This document shows positions 13,327 through 20,019 of a stretch of DNA of 20,019 nt, one piece after another (position 1 is the first letter of the stretch; each line of letters starts with the position of its first letter). Origin of the DNA: Actinomycetota bacterium (lineage in GTDB: Bacteria > Actinomycetota > Acidimicrobiia > Acidimicrobiales > UBA8592); NCBI GenBank assembly GCA_002715425.1, contig PAYW01000006.1:16340-36358 (forward strand). The letters run 5' to 3'. The notes under the pieces were generated by a model. It saw only the letters and a program-made list of their open reading frames with translations. It made no database searches and had not been told where the DNA came from. The translations under genes were made by a program, and so were the position numbers.

Positions 13327-16300
13327 ATGTCTGACCTTGATGAGTACCAGATTAATGACAGGTACACACGTGACGATGGCCGCGTCTTTTTGACTGGAGT
13401 GCAAGCACTTGCTCGGATACCGCTTCAGCAGTTACGAGCAGATAAAAACCAAGGAAGAAATACCGCTGCATTTCTTTCGGGGTATCCGGGATCACCTTTG
13501 GCTGGGTTGAACTTTGAAATAGACAAAGCACGATCGCTCGCACCTGATCTTAACATTGTCCACCGACCAGTACTCAATGAGGAACATGGGGCTACTGCTG
13601 TTATGGGTAGTCAGTTAGCGTCAGAACAACCAGATTGCGTATACGACGGGATTGTAGGGCTTTGGTATGGGAAAGCTCCGGGCCTAGATAGAGCAGGAGA
13701 TGCTCTGCGTCACGCTGTATTCACAGGCACTTCGAGACACGGAGGTGCGGTGGCAATTGTGGGCGATGATCCGGCGGCTAAAAGCTCAACCCTTCCCTCA
13801 AGTTCAGATGCAGCGTTGGTAGATCTTCTCATGCCCATCCTTTACCCGGGTGATGTTAAAGAGGTACTAACCCTTGGAATGCATGCGGTTGCATTAAGCA
13901 GGATTACCGGAGCGTGGACAGCCTTAAAAGTAGTTGCAGCAGTTGCGGATGGAAGCGGTACTGTTGACTTGTCTTCATCGGTTGTTCGGCCAAAGGTTCC
14001 TGATTTAACGATTGATGGAGTACCTTATTTACATCAGCCAGATGCTAATTTACTGACGCCAAACAATTTAGACTTGGAGCGGGACCTACGTACTTCTAGA
14101 GCGGAACTAGTTCGAAGGTATGTTGTTGCGAATGAGCTCAACCCCACAACCGTAAACCCACCTGATGCTTGGATAGGAATAATCTCCAGTGGTTTTACTT
14201 ATCACGAGGTAATTCATGCTCTCAATGCACTCGGCCTAAGAAGCCATCATGAAATAGCTTCTGCTGGAATTCGCATACTGCATCTTCAGCTTCCGATACC
14301 TTTCGACCCGCAAAATATTAGAAACTTCGCAAAAGGTTTAGATGAGATAATCGTAGTTGAAGAAAAAAACCCAACAGCAGAATGGCTAGTTAAAGACGCT
14401 CTCTATGGCAGCGCGCATCAACCGAGAGTACTAGGGAAAAATCACCCTGACGGAAGAACCTTAATGCCAAGCCATGGAATTCTTGACGCAAATGCGATGC
14501 TCGAAGGGCTTCACGAACGCTTATCTCAAAAGATCTCTGGCAGGCTTCAACCGCCGCAGCAACCAGAGCAAATAAAGAATCTACTTCCACTTAAGGTTCA
14601 AAGAAGCCCGTACTTCTGCTCTGGGTGTCCGCACAATACAAGTACTAAAGTTCCGGACGATTCCTTAATTGGTGCTGGGATAGGTTGTCATACAATGGTG
14701 CTGCTAATGGATGACGATCGAGTTGGCGATATTTCTGGTGTAACCGCAATGGGAAATGAAGGAATGCAATGGATCGGTATGGAACCATTCCTAGATCGGA
14801 AACATTTCATACAAAACATTGGGGATGGGACCTATTTTCATTCAGGACAATTAACTATTCCCTCAGCTGTTTCTGTGGGGAGCAATATCACATTTAAGCT
14901 TCTCTACAACGGGACGATTGCTATGACAGGTGGCCAAGACCCTAAAGGGGTCTTAAGCGTTCCAGATGTCACTAAGGTGATGATCGCACAAGGTGTTGCC
15001 AAGATCATCGTAACTACTGAAGAGCCAGCGCTATATAAAAAAGTATCATTCCCAGATCGGGTGGAAGTCTGGGGCAGAGATCGTATTGTCGAAGCACAAG
15101 AGCACTTATCAGGATTTGATGGTGTAACTGTTCTTATTCATGATCAGTCTTGCGCCGCACAATTGCGTCGCCATCGCAAACGTGGACTCTTAGAACAGCC
15201 TGACTTCCGTGTCCTCATAAATCATCGGATTTGCGAAGCCTGTGGGGATTGTGGGGAAGTCTCTAACTGCTTATCGGTGCAAACGAAGGAGACAGTATTA
15301 GGGCCCAAAACTTTTATAGAGCAAGGATCATGTAACCTTGATGCTTCATGTCTAGAAGGGGATTGCCCTAGTTTCATTACTGTTACAACGAAACCAGAGG
15401 AAAGCTATCAATCTGACAGCATGCAATCTAATATTTTTGCAGATCTCCCTGTTCCAGAGAAGATCTTTTTCCCTAATGCTCTCGATCTTCGTATGGCTGG
15501 CATAGGGGGCACCGGAGTAGTAACTACAGCACAAATTTTAGCGACCGCAGCAATGCTTGATGGATTTGAAGTTAGGGGACTAGATCAGACTGGCCTTTCA
15601 CAAAAAGCAGGGCCGGTTGTTAGTGATATTCGTTTGTCTAAAGATTTTCCTAGGTCATCTAATCTCTTAACAGATGCAAGCGCTGATGTTATTTTGGCCT
15701 TTGACCTTTTAGTTGGCGCAAGCGAATCTTCCCTTAAGGTGGCGAAACCTGATCACACTATTCTTGTTGCGTCTGATTCGCCCACGCCCACAGGAGCAAT
15801 GGTCGGGAAACCAGATACTCGATTACCCGATGTAACAGATTTGGCTAGGCGTGCCTCCTCTTTCACAAATGAAGAAGAGAACGTTTACGTCAGCGCGGCG
15901 AGCATTTGCGAAGAACTTCTAGGTGATTCCAATTCAGCTAATATCTTTCTTCTTGGGGTGGCTGTCCAAAAGGGGGTCATTCCTGTTTCTCCCGAGTCGG
16001 TTGAGGAAGCGATTACTTTGAACGGGGTTTCAGTCCCAAAAAACCTCAGTGCGTTTAAATGGGGGAGGGCATGGATGCATGACCCCTCAAATGTTGGTAA
16101 ACACTTAATCCCGTCTGCTCCTCAAGTCCCTGTGATGAAATTGAAAGAACTGCCAGAGAAACTCGAAGCTCTAATCGAGTCCTTGAATCTTTCGCCATCT
16201 ACTAGAGAGTTGCTTTATTTTTTCTCCCGAGATCTTGTTGGATTCCAAAATAGTAAATGTGCTGAAGAGTTCTTAATTACTGTCAAAAAAGCTGTAGAGG

Positions 16301-16836
16301 CGGCTCGTTGTCTTGAAGATAACGATTCTGTTACTGAATTAGTTGAAGCTGTTGCGCGGGGAGTTCATAAACTGACTGCATATAAAGATGAATATGAGGT
16401 CGCTCGCTTATTTCTAGATGCAGAAACGAAATCTGAAATGATTGGTCTGCAAGGTTCAACTGGAAGAGCCAGATGGCATCTTCACCCTCCGTTTCTTAGG
16501 GCGCTCGGAATGAAAAACAAGCTCAAAATCCCATTCACTATTGCCGAACCCCTTATGTCGGTTCTCGCTAGTGCCAAAGTTCTTCGGGGTACGCCCTTTG
16601 ACCTATTCGGATATGCGAAAGTAAGAAGAATCGAGAGAGAATTACGCGATCAATATGTATCTTCCTTGCAAAACGCTTTCGAGCTTCTAGATCAAGGCAA
16701 CTACGAATTGATTACTGAACTGGCAGCTCTTGCTTCGGAAGTAAGGGGTTTCGAAGGTATTAAACTCCGCTCGGCAGAGAAATTTTTCACTCGTCTTGAA
16801 GAATTAAATCACGAGATCTCATCAAATCGCAATTAG
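13327..16836 (+). CDS. Indolepyruvate ferredoxin oxidoreductase, fused alpha/beta type
   Basis: The ATG at 13327 follows AAGGGA with 4 nt spacing. The product has 1169 residues, the usual size of the fused single-chain enzyme. The N-terminal pyrimidine-type domain carries SGYPGSPLAG (51-60) and NEEHGATAVMGSQ. The TPP-binding domain has CSGCPHNTS, GNEGMQWIG and IGDGTYFHSG (G499-D500-G501). Cysteines C636, C639, C642 and C648 and then C669, C675 and C680 form a region likely to bind Fe-S clusters. The 2-oxoacid oxidoreductase gamma domain begins around residue 720 (GIGGTGVVTT, then GLDQTGLSQKAGPV). A helical C-terminal extension (about 960-1169) ends the chain. The family decarboxylates aryl pyruvates or related 2-oxoacids to acyl-CoA, reducing ferredoxin, in amino-acid catabolism; other 2-oxoacids are possible. 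The stop overlaps the stop of the convergent next gene. Confidence 0.93.
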   Translation: MSDLDEYQINDRYTRDDGRVFLTGVQALARIPLQQLRADKNQGRNTAAFLSGYPGSPLAGLNFEIDKARSLAPDLNIVHRPVLNEEHGATAVMGSQLASEQPDCVYDGIVGLWYGKAPGLDRAGDALRHAVFTGTSRHGGAVAIVGDDPAAKSSTLPSSSDAALVDLLMPILYPGDVKEVLTLGMHAVALSRITGAWTALKVVAAVADGSGTVDLSSSVVRPKVPDLTIDGVPYLHQPDANLLTPNNLDLERDLRTSRAELVRRYVVANELNPTTVNPPDAWIGIISSGFTYHEVIHALNALGLRSHHEIASAGIRILHLQLPIPFDPQNIRNFAKGLDEIIVVEEKNPTAEWLVKDALYGSAHQPRVLGKNHPDGRTLMPSHGILDANAMLEGLHERLSQKISGRLQPPQQPEQIKNLLPLKVQRSPYFCSGCPHNTSTKVPDDSLIGAGIGCHTMVLLMDDDRVGDISGVTAMGNEGMQWIGMEPFLDRKHFIQNIGDGTYFHSGQLTIPSAVSVGSNITFKLLYNGTIAMTGGQDPKGVLSVPDVTKVMIAQGVAKIIVTTEEPALYKKVSFPDRVEVWGRDRIVEAQEHLSGFDGVTVLIHDQSCAAQLRRHRKRGLLEQPDFRVLINHRICEACGDCGEVSNCLSVQTKETVLGPKTFIEQGSCNLDASCLEGDCPSFITVTTKPEESYQSDSMQSNIFADLPVPEKIFFPNALDLRMAGIGGTGVVTTAQILATAAMLDGFEVRGLDQTGLSQKAGPVVSDIRLSKDFPRSSNLLTDASADVILAFDLLVGASESSLKVAKPDHTILVASDSPTPTGAMVGKPDTRLPDVTDLARRASSFTNEEENVYVSAASICEELLGDSNSANIFLLGVAVQKGVIPVSPESVEEAITLNGVSVPKNLSAFKWGRAWMHDPSNVGKHLIPSAPQVPVMKLKELPEKLEALIESLNLSPSTRELLYFFSRDLVGFQNSKCAEEFLITVKKAVEAARCLEDNDSVTELVEAVARGVHKLTAYKDEYEVARLFLDAETKSEMIGLQGSTGRARWHLHPPFLRALGMKNKLKIPFTIAEPLMSVLASAKVLRGTPFDLFGYAKVRRIERELRDQYVSSLQNAFELLDQGNYELITELAALASEVRGFEGIKLRSAEKFFTRLEELNHEISSNRN

Positions 16837-17369
16837 ACGGTTCTTGCTGCGTCAAGGCCTATTATCACTGCCATCACCACTCCTGAAGCACCAAAGAACC
16901 TAACCACAGCATTTCGTATATTCATATTGGTTACTTTTATAAGAGTGGCCACCCCTAGGATGACGAGCAAGACAATGCAAGCAGTGAGCAGTGGCAGAAT
17001 TCCAGCATCACCACCGCCAGCTATCGCAGCAAAAACAGGCCCAGGGCTCATCATATGAAGAATGATATGAAGTGACTCTCTATCTGAGGCTCCACGGATA
17101 GGTAATAAGTTCGGGGCGACAAGCCATTTCCCGCAGCTCAATCCGATTACAAGTGCTGCTCCAAGTCGAAATGTTGGAGCTGAAACCTCAAGGAGGCTAA
17201 ATATCCCGCCGGCCAGAGATCCAAGAGCAAACAGGATGCCGCTTAATATTGCAATGGCTAGAAGATATATCTGTTTGTTGTTTGTTGGCAGGGGGTTATT
17301 AGGCCAGCAGATCGATGCTGGGTTAACAGTAATTACTAATGAGAGGATGACTGCTAGTGAGTTTTCCAT
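16833..17369 (-). CDS. Multi-pass membrane protein, MarC-like (UPF0056), tentative
   Basis: This 178-residue hydrophobic protein has about five to six membrane segments (approximately 5-20, 33-55, 62-82, 105-122, 124-143, 155-174). Family resemblance to MarC rests on VNPAS near the N-terminus, SAPTFRLGAALVIG in the middle (compare the IPGLRIAGG-type segment) and SPGPVFAAIAGG (compare the conserved Gly-Pro-Gly segment). MarC proteins usually have 200-220 residues, so this one is short. Transport function of the family is not firmly known. The ATG at 17369 has GGAAGGA about 11 nt upstream. The gene begins 35 bp after the alpha/alpha-toroid gene and probably shares its transcript. Its TAA overlaps the TAG of the oxidoreductase on the other strand (16833-16836). 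Confidence 0.6.
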   Translation of the reverse strand: MENSLAVILSLVITVNPASICWPNNPLPTNNKQIYLLAIAILSGILFALGSLAGGIFSLLEVSAPTFRLGAALVIGLSCGKWLVAPNLLPIRGASDRESLHIILHMMSPGPVFAAIAGGGDAGILPLLTACIVLLVILGVATLIKVTNMNIRNAVVRFFGASGVVMAVIIGLDAARTV

Positions 17370-17404
17370 GATTTATTTTTTCCTTCCATTGACCCTATTG
17401 TGGT

Positions 17405-18571
17405 TCACTTATCTAGTGACGAAGCAGCGAACAGTAATCCACTTAATGCGTGCTGTTGTCCATCGACTCGAGATGTACCACCGGTGAACCACCCGCCATC
17501 AAATTCAATGACTCCAGTTCCTGTCGTTTGTTTCACACGCATTCTTCCAGCGCCACATAATAACCTATCTTTCAGTGGATTTTTGAGGTCTTCTAAGCGT
17601 GATTCATTTTCTGCTAACTGATGCAGCATCCCAATTGCCTCAAGCCAAGTTCCTTGTCCAGCAGCTATGGGTTCGGGGGAGTGAACAAGCCCATCCAAAC
17701 CTCCGTTACGCTGTGATTCCCATCTCACTGCTATTCCAAACTGAGCTGCAAGCTCCTTCGCGTAGTTAATATGGATTTCGTTTAAACCCCATTCGGACAT
17801 TTCGTTAAGGCTGTAGGCAGCCCATTGATCAGCCCATGGTCTTGGCCATACGTTTTCGTCTTCGTCTCGCTGAGTTGCCATATAATCCAAAGTTAGAAAT
17901 GCTGCTTGATCCCAGCCGTTCTCTGGGAACAAATTATGGAGGCTAGCTAAAGCCCAAAGTGCTTCACCTGTGGCGAATAACGAGGTTATATCGGGGACTG
18001 GGGAGTTTGTTTCCTGATCCCAGAAATACAACATGCTCCCGTCCTCTCTTTGCATCTCAAGGATAAAGGCTCCGACCTGCTCCAAAGCGTTATCGTATTT
18101 CTTGTCATTAGTAGCAGCTCTTCTTTTAATTAAAGAAATAGCAAGTAATGAAGCGGTCCCTAGTTTCGCATTTGCAGATCCTTCTGCGATCGCAAGAATT
18201 TCTTCAGTACCCACTGAGCGATCTAGAAGATATTTAAGCCCTGCATCTGCCGCTTCTAGGTACTGATAGTCACCTTCTTCCACTATCTGGTACAAGGCCA
18301 TTGTGGTCCCAGCATGACGGACAAGATTGTACTCATCGGAAATAATTGGGTTTCCTGTTGCGCTAATTTTTACTTCGTAGAGATAACGTCCATCGTTTGA
18401 TTGGTTTTGAGAAATCCAATTTGCTGCTTCTTGAGCGGATAAATATAGCTCTTCTTTCGTAGAAGAAGGACAGATTTCTGCTGCAAGTAGCGTCGCCCGA
18501 AGAGACCCGATAGTGAGAAGCCAGATGACGCCCCAAGCGATAAGACGATATGACTTTCTCTTCCTCTTCAT
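17405..18571 (-). CDS. Exported or membrane-anchored alpha/alpha-toroid-like protein, function unknown
   Basis: From the ATG at 18571 the product has 388 residues. The frame stays open 34 codons further, to a possible start at 18673, but that part overlaps the upstream gene and encodes an Arg/His-rich stretch unlike a real N-terminus. A basic start (KRKRK), a hydrophobic helix (about 10-30) and ATLLAAE suggest a signal peptide or anchor. The remainder has repeated helix pairs with Gly-Thr/Gly and DGS/DGR turns (ISQNQSNDGRYLY, RHAGTTMALY, GTASLLAISL, MQREDGSMLYFWD, FATGEALWALASL). This is the pattern of alpha/alpha-barrel enzymes such as glycosidases, uronyl epimerases and terpene cyclases. 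No catalytic motif assigns it to one of these. The ATG lies 2 bp after the FG-GAP gene's stop, so translation is likely coupled. Confidence 0.75.
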   Translation of the reverse strand: MKRKRKSYRLIAWGVIWLLTIGSLRATLLAAEICPSSTKEELYLSAQEAANWISQNQSNDGRYLYEVKISATGNPIISDEYNLVRHAGTTMALYQIVEEGDYQYLEAADAGLKYLLDRSVGTEEILAIAEGSANAKLGTASLLAISLIKRRAATNDKKYDNALEQVGAFILEMQREDGSMLYFWDQETNSPVPDITSLFATGEALWALASLHNLFPENGWDQAAFLTLDYMATQRDEDENVWPRPWADQWAAYSLNEMSEWGLNEIHINYAKELAAQFGIAVRWESQRNGGLDGLVHSPEPIAAGQGTWLEAIGMLHQLAENESRLEDLKNPLKDRLLCGAGRMRVKQTTGTGVIEFDGGWFTGGTSRVDGQQHALSGLLFAASSLDK

Positions 18572-18573
18572 CT

Positions 18574-20019
18574 TTAGAGGTCGAGGTAGTAGAAGGCTCC
18601 GGCGTTTGCGAGTCCTGAAACGGTGCGTCCGGGTGAGCCTATGATGAGGTTTCCGTTGAGGACGCTGAACCATGCGCCGAATTCTGCGTTAGCTTCTGAA
18701 TCTCCGGTGAATATGCTCTGGTTCGCGTAGAAGAGCTGATCTTCGGCGGTTGTTATTTGTCCTCCGACGCTTTTGAAGATAGCGACAGCTCCCGCGTCTG
18801 GGCGAGTAGCGATAGATTCACCGGGAACACCAACAATGAGATCAACGTTGCTATCGCCGGTCACGTCCGCCATTTCAAGGTGAGCGCCGAACCGGTCACC
18901 GGTCTCGACCTTATTTTGAACCCCAGCCAGGTTCTGATACAGGGTTTGGACGCTCGCTGGTGTCTGCGACCAATCGCCGGGGTTATAGCGGATCTGGACC
19001 TGCCCAGCTTCAGTGTGGCTTCCGAGTTTCTCGCCGGGGACACCCACGACAAGATCCCCGATGCCGTCCCCATCGATATCGCTCACAGCGATCGATGAAC
19101 CGAACCGGTCGTTAGTCTCTGACCGTCCAGGCCATCCGGGAGAGTTCTGATAGAACCATTGGCTTCCCGTTCCCGACGCTCCCGACGCTGAACCGTAAAT
19201 AACATGGACCGCACCAGCATTCGATTGGGCTCGCGCCCCCCAGCCGACACCTTCACCGGGGACACCCACGATCACGTCATCGTAGCCATCGCCGTTAATA
19301 TCTGCCGCTTCGACAGCTTCTCCGAACGCGTCATCAACTTCAGCCTTGCTTTTCACCCCGCGGGCATCCTGATGCAATAAATCACTATCCACTCCGGTCA
19401 ATCCCGAAGCGGACCCGTAAATGACATGGACGGCCCCAGCCCGGTCACGTTTCGATATGCCCTCACCGGGAACACCCACAACCACGTCATCGTAGCCGTC
19501 GCCGTTAATATCGCCGGAAGCTAGAGAAGCTCCAAAAAGGTCCCCTGATTCCGAATTGGTTCCCACACCGGGACTGTACTGATGCATGTTCACGGGGCTA
19601 GTCAACCCTGAAGCTGAACCGTATGCGATAGTGATAATGCCAGCGTCAATCAGCTGGTTTGAACCGCCGAGATCCTCATAGGGGACACCGACCACCATGT
19701 CGTCATACCCGTCATTGTTGAAATCGCCTGTCGTGAGCGCTGAACCAAACCGATCTCCCGATTCTGAAGTATCCGGCCACCCAGACGTATTCTGATAGAA
19801 ACCATCATTATTACTCCACCCGCCGGAACCATAAATCACATGCACTAAACCAGCGTCACCGATAGACCCAACGCTTTCCTCAGGAGCGCCAACAAGAAGA
19901 TCCATCCTTCCATCACCATCAAAATCACCAGTATCAGTCACCGAACCGAACCTGTCACCACTCTCAGCACCAATCCAACCCGCAGACAAAAATCCAGGCG
20001 TATCCTGATCAATCTGATT
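18574..20019 (-). CDS. FG-GAP/integrin-alpha-like repeat protein (5' end cut by window edge)
   Basis: The frame is open from the stop at 18574 to the right edge. A TTG at 19989 could be called a start, but the ten codons before it continue the repeat (QDTPGF), so the gene extends outside the window. At least seven repeats of about 60 residues are visible. Each has the core [E]SGDRFG, then D-x-[DN]-x-DG-xx-D and [LV]VGVPGE, the cation-binding FG-GAP blade motif of integrin-type beta-propellers. The last repeat (EFGAWFSV, then IIGSPGR) has lost the calcium loop, and the chain ends seven residues after AGAFYY, fitting propeller closure. A seven-bladed, secreted or surface protein is likely; binding partner unknown. 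Hand-counted lines inside it have about 55-62% GC versus about 48% in lines of the oxidoreductase, partly because of Gly/Asp-rich codons. Confidence 0.9.
   Translation of the reverse strand, partial: NQIDQDTPGFLSAGWIGAESGDRFGSVTDTGDFDGDGRMDLLVGAPEESVGSIGDAGLVHVIYGSGGWSNNDGFYQNTSGWPDTSESGDRFGSALTTGDFNNDGYDDMVVGVPYEDLGGSNQLIDAGIITIAYGSASGLTSPVNMHQYSPGVGTNSESGDLFGASLASGDINGDGYDDVVVGVPGEGISKRDRAGAVHVIYGSASGLTGVDSDLLHQDARGVKSKAEVDDAFGEAVEAADINGDGYDDVIVGVPGEGVGWGARAQSNAGAVHVIYGSASGASGTGSQWFYQNSPGWPGRSETNDRFGSSIAVSDIDGDGIGDLVVGVPGEKLGSHTEAGQVQIRYNPGDWSQTPASVQTLYQNLAGVQNKVETGDRFGAHLEMADVTGDSNVDLIVGVPGESIATRPDAGAVAIFKSVGGQITTAEDQLFYANQSIFTGDSEANAEFGAWFSVLNGNLIIGSPGRTVSGLANAGAFYYLDL

Noticed and set aside
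18572..18673. Extending the alpha/alpha-toroid protein to a start at 18673
   Set aside because: The added 34 residues are Arg/His-rich, overlap the FG-GAP coding region and would bury the signal peptide. The ATG 2 bp after the FG-GAP stop is far more plausible.
1..20019. CRISPR arrays, insertion sequences, prophage or attachment sites
   Set aside because: I saw no regularly spaced repeats, transposase, integrase or phage genes. The tRNA gene is intact and I noticed no duplicated 3' end.

Overview
The window looks like chromosomal DNA of a Gram-positive, moderate-GC actinobacterium, most probably an Acidimicrobiia-like (possibly marine) lineage. This rests on style only: serine- and glutamate-rich lipoprotein N-termini, a MprAB-like two-component pair, a small acidic SH3-like protein of a type I associate with Actinobacteria, frequent TTG/GTG starts and roughly 45-50% GC in hand-counted lines. 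No marker gene fixes the taxonomy. Gene packing is tight: no gene-free stretch exceeds about 175 bp.

Layout. 1-3661 (minus): peptide ABC-importer operon, with a solute-binding lipoprotein, a strong intercistronic hairpin, the first permease and the second permease (cut by the left edge). 3833-6331 (plus): an ABC-type ATPase domain fused in one frame to a complete isocitrate dehydrogenase kinase/phosphatase (AceK). 6457-8486 (plus): OmpR-type response regulator and histidine kinase with overlapping stop/start, preceded by a tandem 11-bp direct repeat. 8490-9338 (minus): nucleotidyltransferase. 9449-10411 (plus): double-FKBP lipoprotein. 10424-10807 (minus): small acidic protein. 10920-11669 (plus): TrmH/RlmB-type rRNA methyltransferase. 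11679-13037 (minus): cysteinyl-tRNA synthetase. 13164-13240 (plus): tRNA-Arg(CCU). 13327-16836 (plus): fused indolepyruvate ferredoxin oxidoreductase. 16833-20019 (minus): a probable three-gene operon of an FG-GAP beta-propeller protein (cut by the right edge), an exported alpha/alpha-toroid-like protein and a MarC-like membrane protein.

The main discovery candidate is the ABC-AceK fusion. The AceK half keeps every catalytic residue I can place, at the same spacing as in the E. coli enzyme. The ABC half keeps the Walker A motif and the Walker B aspartate, but has alanine at both the catalytic glutamate and the switch histidine positions. I infer an ATP-binding, poorly hydrolysing regulatory module attached to the switch enzyme of the TCA cycle/glyoxylate bypass. 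AceK is classically proteobacterial, so its presence in an apparently actinobacterial context is a second surprise.

The rest is mostly housekeeping (translation, amino-acid catabolism, protein folding, signalling) with alternating gene orientation. Several convergent neighbours have almost no spacer or overlapping stop codons.
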